Source: Sphagnum compactum (lineage: Eukaryota > Bryophyta > Sphagnopsida > Sphagnales). From it: a stretch of 64,000 bases of DNA. Position numbers and translations under genes: made by a program. The notes beneath the pieces are model-generated. The model saw nothing but the letters and a program-made list of their open reading frames with translations. It did not search any database and was not told the DNA's origin. Below, piece after piece: positions 37,501 to 47,867 of this stretch. Positions within the stretch are counted from its first letter, which is position 1; each line of letters begins with the position of its first letter. The DNA is taken from positions 13,640,001 to 13,704,000 of the forward strand of contig OZ234498.1 of the NCBI GenBank assembly GCA_965153455.1, given 5' to 3'.

Positions 37501-37519
37501 CCGGATCTGTAGAACCCTG
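37501..37519 (-). repeat. hAT right terminal inverted repeat
   Basis: Read inward from 37,519 it begins CAGGGTTCTACAGATCCGG, matching the left end at the first nine bases and imperfectly after that. Confidence 0.9.
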
Positions 37520-37527
37520 ATGGAGAC
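37520..37527. repeat. Target-site duplication, right copy
   Basis: ATGGAGAC immediately follows the right end of the element, identical to the left copy. Confidence 0.95.
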
Positions 37528-39330
37528 CCTTCCATTCTCCTATACAAAATATTTACATAGATTACAACGTTGAATAAGAGACACAAAACAAAAAATCCCA
37601 CCCAAACAAAAATTTGAACTAGGCTTGTCACCCCACCAATGACAAGTCATTTCTCAAATCACAAGTTGTTAGTCAAATTGCTGGATTTGGGCCAATCCCC
37701 AAGTCTATGTTAAATGTGAAATAATCAGCTCTATCTATCAAAATTTCCAATTGAACCATTGCCTTGTGAGAGATTTTTTGGTAACAATGAACTACACAAA
37801 GTTGCCCTCTAAAATGTAAGCATGAAACATGCACTGCTTTCTATTAGATCACTAAATACATTTATGTCTTCCACAAGAATGTGATTGTTGTGAAGTTATA
37901 TATGTAGTTCTTGATCAAATGTTGTAAGTTGACAACAAAACATATTAATGTACACATGCTACAAGTTGGCACATAACATTTTATCACATAGACATACTAT
38001 CATGTAGGTTCATCATGTACTCCAAGTATTATCCTTTCAAGGATGGTACGTTCATCATTTTGAAGATATCACACCAAATATATTTACCATCCAATCCATT
38101 TTGACGATGCCATGTAGAATGGGTTTCATAATCTTCCTATAGAGTAACACATTGCATTGATGATTACATATTGCTTCTCATTTGATCAATCTTGTCACAA
38201 TGTTGGAAAACTTAGTATATCATGAGAAACATTCACATGTTCCAACCATTGGCTAAAGACCATAGGTCTTGTTGTTGCTTCTCATAATTTTGGTAGTTTC
38301 CTACAAAATAACATATTTATGAGATTAAGAAAAATCCACAACACTTTGAAGACCAAAAATGAGAATTCATAGTGCATGGTGCATTCATAGTTAAAAGGAG
38401 CCAAAGTAGTTGTCAAATGTAGTGTGATATTGTACCATGTCTATTTTGAAATACAAGTTTGTGCAATGTATTTATTCAAATTACTATTTCTTTTTTGCAA
38501 TTATGTTTATTTTCTAATGATCTTGATCTTCCACAAATTTAAAATCATTTCATTAAGTTTTGAAAGTCCTTTCATGCACATAAATCATTTAAAATGTAGG
38601 CGTCAAATAGTGTTTTTAGATTTGAACATCCTTTTTGTTTATCAAATTTGCACCATTCATTCCCAAAATTTGAAAGGAGATTCATATTGATGATTAAAAG
38701 TGCAAAAGGAGTTGAATTAATAAAAAAACTTATTTGTTACACATATCTACACATTTGGTTCAAATGTGCTTTTGGCCCTTTAAATTACAAAATTTGATGA
38801 TGTGTCTTTATCAAAAGTTGTTCATTTTTATATGATGAAAGGCATGGATAAATTTTATGGAGGAAAAAACATTAATTAAATAGTTTATTTCATTGATTTC
38901 TATCATGTTGTCTTGAAAAATGCATAAATTATGTTCAATTTTTAACTTTTGTATGTTTTAAAAATGATTTTATGTGATAAAATTCTTCCAAATAATGTAA
39001 AGTTCAATTTAATATACAATTTTGGGATGTGTATTTTATCTTGGAGATGTAATGACTTCTTACATTCAAAGGATAATCATTTTGTCTACACATTTTATTT
39101 TTTGTCCTTGAAATTCATTAATGCATATAAATAGTTAACATTGCCAAAAGTTGGGTGAAATGTTTTATATATTTCAAAGTGAATGGTGTAAAATATGATT
39201 AAACCCAATCATTACAAAACATTGAGTCCTTGGCACCCTTGGCCCCTTTTATTGTGAATGCACCCTATAGTCATAACCTTATGAATGTTGGTCACAAAAT
39301 GTTAGAGCATCACTTTCATCATCAATAGCA
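37528..39330. other. AT-rich spacer, no gene seen
   Basis: Continues the same AT-rich DNA that lies left of the hAT element. No domain or exon recognised on either strand. Confidence 0.55.
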
Positions 39331-39660
39331 GTAATGAGCTACATGATTCTCCAATTAGTTCTTTACGATGTGTGTAGACAAGTATGTAATAATCTGCCCA
39401 AGATTTTCAGGAAAACCATATATCTAAACATCTTTGTTTTAAGTTTTATTGTCCAAGTCTCCCATAACAAAATCATAAGGGGTTCATTAAAAAATGTAAT
39501 GAGCTACATGATTCTCCAATTAGTTCTTTACGATGTGTGTAGACAAGTATGTAATAATTTGCCCAAGATTTTCAGGAAAACCATATATCTAAACATCTTT
39601 GTTTTAAGTTTTATTGTCCAAGTCTCCCATAACAAAATGATAGGGGGTTCATTAAAAAAT
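39331..39660. repeat. Tandem duplication, 2 x 165 bp
   Basis: The unit from GTAATGAGCTACATGATTC to TTCATTAAAAAAT occurs at 39,331-39,495 and again at 39,496-39,660. I count about three base differences, so the duplication is recent. Because 165 is a multiple of three, it creates a 115-residue open frame with an internal repeat; nothing suggests that it is a gene. Confidence 0.92.
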
Positions 39661-40722
39661 ATCATTGTCACACCATCATAATTGTTAGTTCCTTCATCTT
39701 AACTTGATTTGTTGTTGTGTATATTTTTATTTATTGTAAAATCAAACACATACATGTGCACATAATCATCATTTCTTCATCCTGATGTTTACACCATAAT
39801 TTCCAGGCTAATCTACAATTGCAAGAGACTATGTATCTATGAAATTGTAAAGATATCTCCACAAATGCAAAATGATTAATAGTGTCAAAAATTACATGCT
39901 TGCTAGATATTAAACCAATTGAGTTATTTTAGGCAAGACATATATTTACTTGCAATGTCTATTCACAAGATAAGTAATATTCAAATGGATCCCAAAGCTT
40001 GAATGAAATTGGTTTGTCATGGCACTATTTAACACAAAAACCATGTTATAATTTTGATCACCATAGATTTGTTCAGGTAATTAAAGAATGTTTATCAATT
40101 TCCAAACACAACCATTCACCAACAAAACATACCAATCAACAAAATCTACTTTTGAAGTTTGCATTGGAAACATAAAATTAGATCATAGATCCATTGATGA
40201 TTATGCATGGCGTAGAATTGCCAAAAAATAAAACAAAAGCCCATGACAACAGTAAGTGGCCTTCATGATTGACAATCACATATTCCTTCCTTGTATGCTT
40301 TTCAAAAAGGATTTGGGGAGACCAAACATATGTAATTTTCCAAGAAAACAGAGAAAAAACCCTTAACCGAGTGAGCACTTCTTTTGACTTTAGTTTGTTG
40401 AAGAGGATGATGAAGTTTAGTGATACGTTCTATCCCATTTGGTCAACATGTAGTCCCAAAACCAACCCCCAAGCCTGATGGTAGATAGCCCATTGCAATC
40501 ACTACCACATCTCAGGCTCCCTCTCTTTATTTCATTCTCATTCCTTCTTTTCCTTCCATTCCCTCCTTCCTACTTCTAGTAGACCTATTTCTGCATCCAA
40601 CAAATGTAATCTTAAAAAAAAAGTCACAAATTTTTCTTACAAAACTTAGAACAACAAAGCTACTTGCACAATCCAATATGTTGATGCGAGGTATGAAGGA
40701 CTCAAGATCCACGTTTGATGAG
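39661..40722. other. AT-rich spacer, no gene seen
   Basis: No exon or element recognised. Confidence 0.5.
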
Positions 40723-40828
40723 ATGCATTGTGATGATGCATTGCACAATGTTCCTCACCTCGTCCATTCTTTCAAATGCATTGTGATGATGCATTGCACA
40801 ATGTTCCTCACCTCGTCCATTCTTTCTG
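40723..40828. repeat. Tandem duplication, 2 x 53 bp
   Basis: The unit from ATGCATTGTGATGATGCATT to CGTCCATTCTTTC is present at 40,723-40,775 and 40,776-40,828, and is identical except for the last two bases. Each unit also contains the internal near-repeat ATGCATTG. Confidence 0.92.
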
Positions 40829-41148
40829 TGCATTTTCACATTTGTGAAAAACACTTTTGATGCATCTTATTATGTTACAATGCTTCATTTGGTTAAAAAC
40901 GTATCTAAAGTGTTGTGCCATGACTTGCTTGTCCTCATCAAGCTCCCTATCCCACCATTTCGAGATTTTTCCTTTCTAACCTACCCTCTATGAACTATTT
41001 CTTGATCCTCTTGGCTCTTGCATTTTAGGGTTTCTCCAACCTACCACCTCAATTTTTTGACCCAATAAGGCAAGACAAATTGGGGGTGCTAAAAATAAAT
41101 AAATCTAGCCATAACTACAAATTATATCATGTCCAATAAATACACACC

Positions 41149-41503
41149 TTGTGGATGAACCTCAACTGAGTTAAAATCTGGTTTCAAATTGGTAACCCAT
41201 TCTGTAAAAAGTAGGTCCTATATATGTAGGGAGATAACTAGGTAAGAAAATAGGTGACTAATAGGTAACTAGATCGTCTATATATAGGTAAGGGCTGTTT
41301 TTACTACATACCTCTGAATAACCCCAAGCTTGTGGGTGGGATATTACTTGTTACTAGTCAGTAGGTAGGTAGTAATTTAAATAGCAACTGAGCCTAACCA
41401 CCATGGTTAACTTCGGAACTAGAACCCAACAGAAAAGAATTTTCTGTCCACTCACCATCCATCCTTCAATCGTCCGCTGCTGGGTGCTGGTTCTCTTCGG
41501 CCC
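41149..41503 (+). repeat. Dispersed repeat R2, copy B
   Basis: Shares with copy A (9358-9720) the start TTGTGGATGAACCTCAACTG, GTAAGGGCTGT, the AGGTAGGTAG stretch, AACCACCATGGTTA, AACCCAACAGAAAA and CATCCTTCA, in the same order. It lies about 0.5-0.9 kb upstream of the zinc-ribbon gene's start codon, so it may contribute to that promoter. Confidence 0.8.
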
Positions 41504-42045
41504 GGACGCGCTTTGAAGCTCGCGCGGGAGGTCGGGGGTTCTTCGGTCCTCGTACTGGAGTACGCGAATGCGATCTGCGTCGACGTTCTTGGAAGTGGCT
41601 ACGACAAGCTTTTCTGATTGGTAGAAAGGCATTTTTTTCTTCCCTTTGGAGCAATGGCGATAGCAAATCTGATCCAGTTTTGGTAGAGGCTGCTGTGTGA
41701 TAACCAACAACAAGCAGCAAAGGATCGCCCTCGGCCTATTATTAGGGTTTAGTGAGCTGCAGGAGGTCGGTCGTCGCCTTCCTTGTCAAACAAAATCGGT
41801 CTGCTATTCTGCATGAAAAACCAGGCTTTGTGTGATTTTGCTAAATGTGAGTTTCCATGTCGTTGAAACCAAATTGCGTACCCTTGCATGTATGTGTGTG
41901 TGTGTGTGTGTGTGTGTAGAGAGTTTGGTATGAGAATGATTCACAGAGAACTCTTGAAAAGGGTTTTTCTGCTTAGGGCTTCTGCTTAGGGTTTCTTGTT
42001 TTTTGGAAGCAACTTTGATCTGAGGTTGCTAGCAGTTGGTACCAG
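41504..42045 (+). promoter_or_regulatory. Promoter/leader of the zinc-ribbon gene with telo-boxes
   Basis: A GC-richer start (about 41,500-41,600) is followed by TTAGGGTTTA at 41,742-41,751 and a second AGGGTTT near 41,987. These telo-box-like motifs are common near transcription starts of plant housekeeping genes. A TG microsatellite lies at about 41,892-41,917. No TATA box can be assigned. Confidence 0.4.
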
Positions 42046-43460
42046 ATGAGTTTAGCATTGGTGCAAGGGTATACATCTGAGGAGGATGAATCAAGGTTAC
42101 CAGCAGACAGCTACTCTTCAGAAGAGGAAGAAGAGGTTGAGACCATCCCTGTACAGTCACCAAAGCCTTGGTTGCCACCTGATGTGTCCACTGCCCGAAC
42201 ATCTTTACTGCCCTCTGCAACTCACATCTTTTCTGAGGTCTGGTACAAATTTTCCAGCCCTAATTCTCTTGAATTGGTCGAATGAAGCAAGGAAGATTCA
42301 TCAGAAGGTAGCATGAGTCACTGGCAGAGATCAAAGGGGACATCTCCTCATTTGATGTCTAAAATAGGGTTGGGTTAATTAGAATGACAAGGATGCTCAC
42401 ATTAATTGTATTCACTGCTGTCTCACAGAATATTCCCAATGATCTTTACAGTGCCAAAGCTGTTTTGCCTCCAGGTTGCAGGACCTCCAGAGTTTTTGAA
42501 ATGCCGTGCAACAGATCCAATTCCCACTCGTCCACCTCGTCAAAGGTCAGCTTCATCCTTCACTGAATCAGTCAGCAAGTATGTGCCAAAAGAATCTCAG
42601 GAACAGCGCCCTACATCCACAGGTAAATCATGGATCTTGGTTTCCTCTGCAACTTATTTGGGTGCAAGATTTGGACTGTATTCCCTGAAATGAACTGGTC
42701 AGGCTCAGGCAAACTAGATCTACTGAAGTCATTTTCTTCATTGAGTATTTGTCGTGAATGGTAGTCATGCTTTTTTGATCCCAGACATTTTAGAGAGGTG
42801 TGTCTTGTCCCAGTTCCATCTGTTTTTCTGTATTTGATGTTAACAGGAAAGACGCAGAAGGGGAGTTTGAGATTTTGTTGAAGTTCCTTATGTAGCATGT
42901 TGTTAGTGGTGGGGAACAGGTGTGGTACTGGAAGCAAAAGCCCTTTTAGTGAATGACTCCAACAAACCGCTAGAGGAATCTGTACACCGGAATCCAAGTG
43001 TAGGCATGCCTCCTCCTGATGAAGCAGCAAGCCTCCTGAGGTATTTCAATTCCTCTACTCCCCTTTGCAAATATATTTATGTGTTTGAATGGATTCTCTC
43101 GCCACATAAGGAAATGTGTAGCACAGCAGTTCAGGGTTGTAGAGATTATGTAAATTCATATGGACATGTCACTATTTATCTGCTGCCTCACTGTGAAGTA
43201 AATGTGTTGAAACTGAAGTTTCTGGGTGTGGGGATAGAATGTGTCTCCAATGTGGAGTGCCAAAAACATATTCTGGGGTGAAAGAGAGCATGGTGTGCCC
43301 CTTATGTGGAGACCGGCCAGCAACTGTTCCAATACCTACTGAGAAGAAAAGGGGCTCCAAGGTGAAAGATAAAGAACATAGCAAGCGCATGAAAGGCCAG
43401 TCCACTCACTCTTCCTGGAAAAGTGAAACAGAAATGCACCTGCGCCAGCAATTTGATTAA
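42046..43460 (+). CDS. Conserved plant zinc-ribbon protein, unknown function
   Basis: Exons are 42,046-42,237, 42,475-42,622, 42,847-42,864, 42,920-43,040 and 43,238-43,460. The joined frame is 702 nt, or 233 residues plus TAA. The N-terminus is acidic (VQGYTSEEDES, then a run of Glu) and is followed by the conserved SEVAGPPEFL (about 63-72). A basic middle leads to VVLEAKALL (about 121-129). A C-terminal zinc ribbon has Cys162, Cys165, Cys180 and Cys183 (CX2C-X14-CX2C). The end is basic and strongly conserved, with KRMKGQSTHSSWKSETEMHL and RQQFD. This architecture occurs across land plants as uncharacterised proteins, sometimes loosely named golgin-like. I know no proven role; nucleic-acid or protein binding through the ribbon is only inferred. 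The third exon is an 18-nt microexon with a weak donor (GTTTGA), the least certain part of the model. Confidence 0.85.
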
Positions 43461-45064
43461 CATGATTTTTGGTCTGCTGTACACTAAGAATCTGCAGATG
43501 CTCAACTCCAGAACTCTCCTCCTGAAGGCAATTAGAGTGTAAAAGGGACAAAAGAAGCCAAATCCAACAGATAGTGACATGAATAGGCCTAGTGGGTTTC
43601 TGCCAGTCTAGCTGTGGGAGTGTGCAAATTTGGAGCCATATTTGGATACAATTGCCATTGTGTTGAGCAGTCACTTGGAGCAGTATCTATAATGATGTTA
43701 CACTCTGAACACTACAGGACCATGATGTCTACCTGATCCTACAACTGCAAGGAATGAATTTCTCTTCAGAAAAACACTTGCCGTCTTGATGACTGCCTGA
43801 CCTGCAGTTTTGGGAGGAGTTATTGCCCAATGATAACTCATAGGGTGGGTGTAGTCTGGGTTTGGTTATGCTTGACAACTAGGTGGTAAAATTGCATATA
43901 GAGTCACAATCTCGTTTGGGAGCTGATAGGAATGGCAGATTGTCAATGAGCCTATGTACTTTTTCTTTATTGACTATGTTGTTGACACACTATCCAATGT
44001 CATCATTATTGAGTCTTCCCATTTCTTCTGCATATGCAGATGTTTGTATAATGCTTTGCCTGAATTTTTGGCAGATTGTTATAAATTTAACTACACCCAC
44101 CCACACCTGCAGCTGATGAAGTGAGTGGGAAGCATTGCTAGGTCATGAGTTCATCACTGCTATATACATGATGAAGTTGGTAGTCTCACTTTGTGAGCAG
44201 CAGCTGTCACAAGATTATGTTATCTTCAAAATGTCATTGTGGGGGTATTTGTGCAATCTTGTTGACAAGAATATCGATCAAATGTCCATTTTTTCTTCCA
44301 CCAAGCGATAATGAATCTCTAATGGAATTGCAATTTAAGAAGATACCATTCCAGTGCTATTAGTGATCAGTGGATGAGATATGTGATGTAAATTCTTGCA
44401 GGTGAAAATTTAGGGTCACAGCTGCATTTCAGGTTTCTGGTTCCTTAAGGGAAGAAACAAGGCAGTCAAGTGTTCATAAGAAAATTCAGAGTTCCTTCGG
44501 ATCCTGTTGCTTCATGTGGAAGTTTTGAATCAGTTCCTATCTATCACCAATGAATTTTTGTTTCTGACAAACTGAGATGGTGTTGAGATTCAAATTTGTG
44601 ACTTGTCTTTGATTCATAAGCTTGCCATGCAGTGCACAAAACACTGGATCCAGAGAAAGCTCTGTAAGTGTGCATGAACTCTGGGACAGATCCAAGGCTC
44701 TCTAATAGTGTGTGGTAGGTACTCTTCCATCATATCAATACTGGAGACAATGGGCACAAAGACTAGGATTTACTTCATCACCACTTTCTGCAGTGGAACA
44801 TGGGGTCAATTCTTCTATGCTTTTAAGGTTCTTATGCTCTCCTACTTTTGCGGTGCACCTCATTGCTTGGAAACCCTGATCACAGAGATTTGATGGCAGA
44901 GAAAACCTCTGGAAGAAATCAATGGAACAAGCACCAGAAACTTTGTAACATCAACAGGGAGTCTTGCTCCTCTGGAAAAAATTGCACCATCCATCTGGTG
45001 CCTATGATACAAACCTACAAGGACAGTGTCTTTTGGTTCATTGGGCCTCTCATCTCCGGGTGTT
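43461..45064. other. Region between convergent genes
   Basis: Base composition is genic and the first part is presumably the 3' untranslated region of the zinc-ribbon gene. Small frames exist but none has conserved sequence I can name. Confidence 0.4.
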
Positions 45065-45091
45065 TTAGGTGAAGACATCGTCTTCACCTAA
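45065..45091. other. Perfect 12-bp inverted repeat between convergent 3' ends
   Basis: TTAGGTGAAGAC, loop ATC, GTCTTCACCTAA. It lies 87 bp beyond the stop codon of the U-box gene, on its 3' side. It could form a hairpin in the 3' untranslated RNA of either gene, or be chance. A role in 3' end formation is speculative. Confidence 0.7.
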
Positions 45092-45177
45092 GACTTCTTC
45101 TTCTTCACAAAAGAGTGTGTTTCTTTGCCTATGAAAATTTCTGGACATGGGGAAGTAGTTCTAAGCATGCTGTTTGT

Positions 45178-46515
45178 TTAAAGAGCTGTAATAGTTTCGA
45201 GCTGAGAGCTAACACCACACAGAGTTTCCATCCAGGGGCTGCGCAAAGTCTTCAAAAGCTCCCGGGCTTTGAGCCTTGTTCGCTGTGAGCAGTCAAGCTG
45301 AAGGAGCAACAGTAAAGCTGCAAAGGCTCCTGACTGTAGAGCTGCCACCAAACAAGCTGGTGAAGCTTTGCAAACTGACCAGAGAATTGCAACACTGAGT
45401 TCTGTAGCCAAGTTGGAGACTGTGTGTAGATGGTGCACTAGAGCAGCCATGGCTAAGGCATGATTGGCAACAGCTGCTCTTCCCTCTGCTGTGGTACAGA
45501 GAAGCTCCAGAACCCCTAAAGCAAGCTCCACGTTGCTTCTCTTGGCATCTGAAAGAAGCTCTATGAGCAAAGGAACCACTCCAACCTCCACAACCCTAAT
45601 CCTGTTTCTCCTTGGAATGCAGATGGTAAGCAAAGCCTTCAAGCCAGCCCTGATGGCCTTGGGGTAGAACTCCTCTCGCAACAACTTGGCTAGAGCTTCA
45701 AGCACTCCCGGCATCGCTCCGATGCTGCTGCTGCTGCTCTGTGACGATTCCGTTTCCGATGCTATTCCCGCAAGAACGGTTGCGGCATTTACCCTGGCAT
45801 CCAAGCTTCCTTTGCACAAAAACCAAGCTAGGGCTGCGACCGAACTCTGCGTCAGAAGCTGCTCTCGCCGCTGTCTGTTTGCTCCCACCTCAAGAAGCGC
45901 AAGGATGGCAAGCGCTTCTTCACAAGCCTCTAAGCTGAAAGAAACTCTCTGTTGCTTCTTCTTCTTCCTCTCTTGTTCTTCTTCTACTGGCATTGAGTAC
46001 TTACATCGGAGTTCTAGAGCACCACCGATCACCGAAGCGAGCACGGGAACGGCGTCAGATTCTTGGATGCATTTGCGATTCCTCTCGCTCTCTCGAGCCA
46101 CCGACCTGATGTTCTTCAGACTGGGAAGCGGATCCACGGAACTCTGCACTTCGCGAAGCATTCTGGCCACGGTATCCGCAGCCACGGGCACAGAGGGAGT
46201 CGAGAGGAGTCGTACAAGGGCGCCGGACGAGCCGTCGCCACCGTGCGCTTCGCACCAGTTCTGGATGAGACGCCGCAACGTGTGGTTCGGCACGAGCTCC
46301 AAGGAAGCCAGCGTCTGCATCGTCGCTGGACATGTATGGTTCCCCGCTTCTAGCCATGGCTCGATGCTGCTCCGCTCGTAGCTTTGTCCCGTGCACAACA
46401 CCACCGGATCCCTCATAAGCTCCAACGAAATCGGACATTTGAAAAAGGATGGCACCACTGCTGCTGCTGCTGCTTCTTCTGCTGTAACGCTCTCATGAAT
46501 CTTTTCTGGCCTCAT
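45178..46515 (-). CDS. U-box/ARM-repeat E3 ubiquitin ligase (PUB type)
   Basis: An intronless frame of 445 residues. The U-box spans about 22-96: FFKCPISLELMRDPVVLCTG, then SYERSSIEPWLEAGNHTCP and LVPNHTLRRLIQNWC. The rest is Leu/Ala-rich helical sequence typical of armadillo repeats (about 100-435), including LLELLSDAKRSNVELALGVL-type units, interrupted by a Lys/Glu-rich loop near 195. Length, single exon and U-box at the extreme N-terminus match the plant PUB22/23/24 and PUB25/26 group. Those members bind E2 through the U-box, select substrates through ARM repeats, and act in immune, drought and cold signalling. Which member this corresponds to cannot be decided here. The start is the first ATG ahead of the U-box; a short Ala-rich leader follows it. 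The gene is convergent with the zinc-ribbon gene. Confidence 0.94.
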   Translation of the reverse strand: MRPEKIHESVTAEEAAAAAVVPSFFKCPISLELMRDPVVLCTGQSYERSSIEPWLEAGNHTCPATMQTLASLELVPNHTLRRLIQNWCEAHGGDGSSGALVRLLSTPSVPVAADTVARMLREVQSSVDPLPSLKNIRSVARESERNRKCIQESDAVPVLASVIGGALELRCKYSMPVEEEQERKKKKQQRVSFSLEACEEALAILALLEVGANRQRREQLLTQSSVAALAWFLCKGSLDARVNAATVLAGIASETESSQSSSSSIGAMPGVLEALAKLLREEFYPKAIRAGLKALLTICIPRRNRIRVVEVGVVPLLIELLSDAKRSNVELALGVLELLCTTAEGRAAVANHALAMAALVHHLHTVSNLATELSVAILWSVCKASPACLVAALQSGAFAALLLLLQLDCSQRTRLKARELLKTLRSPWMETLCGVSSQLETITAL

Positions 46516-47313
46516 GATCTGATCTCAGAACTAACTTTCTTTCTTGCAAGCTTCGTCTCCAGCTACAATTCTTCTCCTTCAACAGCTTCTCTCCAGAGTT
46601 TCAACAGAAGATAAATTCCCCAAGCGCATCAGCAAAATTCTTCTTACAATACAAAAACATTACAAAAGCATGCATATAGTCAGTCACAAAACAAACCAAA
46701 CAAACAAACAAACAAGACTGAGTACCAAACAAACACAAGGCTTGATTGAAAAGCAGCTAGAGTGCACAAATTCAAAGAGCGTCAAGCTGCTGATCAATAT
46801 CACACAAATGGAGAACTAGTGTAACTGCTGTAGCCGCTCATTATAAAACAAAAGTCTGACAATTTGGGTTGCAAAATTAGAAAAGAGTGAAGATCGGGCA
46901 ACCCAAAAAGCCCATAATTGTGAAAGACTGGACACCACAGAGAGAGAGAGAGAGAGAGTGATTGAAGAGAGAAGTAGTGCAGAAGATCAGGCAACCCAAC
47001 AGCCCACAATTGTGAAAGACTGAACACCAGACAGACAGAGGGAGATATGAGAGAGAGAGATGAGCGAGTGTATATGAATGAAAGAGAGAGAGTGGATGTG
47101 TGCGTGGGGGAGGAGGGGATTGAAGAGAGAAGTAGTGCAGAAGAACAAGAGCAGCTAATGGTAATGGAAAAAACCCAAAAAAGAGTTGATCTAATTGCCA
47201 GTCAAAACAAAAGGGGGGGGGGGAAGAGACCAGCAAAAGAATCTGAGCTAGTCAAAAGCTTAGAAGTTTGAAGAAGATGAGTAAATTTGAAGAAGTAGGC
47301 AGAAGAGAGACTC

Positions 47314-47346
<33 letters not shown>

Positions 47347-47700
47347 TGTGTCAGAACAGCTAAATCTGGAAGCAGAGAACTGCGGTGAGTGATGAGCATG
47401 CAAGAAGACCAGTCAAGGGAGCAAAGTGGGGAGAGGGAGGGGGGGAGGGCGGACTGACTGACAGTCAGACTGAACAGAATCTATGAAGCAATCATAATAG
47501 ATAGGTAGGTAAGTAGGTAGGTACCCACCCAGTACCCACTTCTTTGCTGCCTTTTGGTTTGTTTGTTGGCCCATCAAGGAAGAAGAAGAAGAAGAAGAAG
47601 GTAGGTAGGAAACAAAAAGGGTTAGGGTGGTGAGGGAGGAAGTGTGGTAGGTCCTTGGGGTGAACCAACCAACCAACTAACCAACCAACTAACACCCATG
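46516..47700 (-). promoter_or_regulatory. Upstream region of the U-box gene, pyrimidine-rich on its strand
   Basis: On the coding (minus) strand this region is CT-rich: long GA runs on the plus strand at about 46,940-46,959, 47,050-47,062 and 47,320-47,345. A block with GGCAACCCA, AATTGTGAAAGACTG and ACACCA is duplicated at about 46,891 and 46,984 (93-bp period), and GATTGAAGAGAGAAGTAGTG is found near 46,960 and 47,118. CT-rich leaders are common in plant genes. The transcription start is not fixed. Confidence 0.5.
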
Positions 47701-47705
47701 TTGGT

Positions 47706-47867
47706 ACCATGGTTAAAATCTCAATTTTTCATTTAAATTAGTTCTTTAAAAAATTGCAAATATCCCCCCATGCTTAGACTAATATTATCAGGGGTCTTTG
47801 AGTTCAAATCTAACTTTTTTTTGGGGTTAATATTTTCTCACTTTGGGTTTTGAGTTTTAACCATGGT
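47706..47867. mobile_element. Possible MITE with 13-bp terminal inverted repeats
   Basis: ACCATGGTTAAAA at 47,706-47,718 is matched exactly by TTTTAACCATGGT at 47,855-47,867. The 162-bp interior is AT-rich and non-coding. No clear target duplication is visible, so an accidental inverted repeat remains possible. Confidence 0.45.

Larger units (their letters stand above)
33584..37519 (-). mobile_element. Intact hAT transposon, 3936 bp
   Basis: The ends are CAGGGTTCTTCTGGTTC on the left and, read inward from the right, CAGGGTTCTACAGATCC: nine identical terminal bases, then a partial match. The CAGGG start is typical for hAT. Perfect 8-bp target duplications flank it. The element is conspicuously GC-rich in AT-rich surroundings. 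Subterminal regions carry multiple TCCGG/CCGGA motifs and, on the right, a tandem 12-bp repeat CTTATCCCGGAG (about 37,377-37,400); these are candidate transposase-binding sites. One gene, the transposase on the minus strand, fills most of it. The perfect duplication and open frame imply recent insertion and possible autonomy. Confidence 0.95.

Noticed and set aside
39334-39681. 115-residue frame with internal repeat
   Set aside because: Produced by the 165-bp tandem duplication, whose length is a multiple of three; no conserved sequence.
45686-46381. 231-residue plus-strand open frame
   Set aside because: It lies entirely antisense to the U-box ligase. Its Ser/Arg-rich sequence is what the reverse of the ARM-repeat codons produces, and no domain is visible.
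47795-47830. GAGTTCAAATCTAAC as a tRNA or SINE B box
   Set aside because: No A box at the right distance and no cloverleaf could be formed around it.
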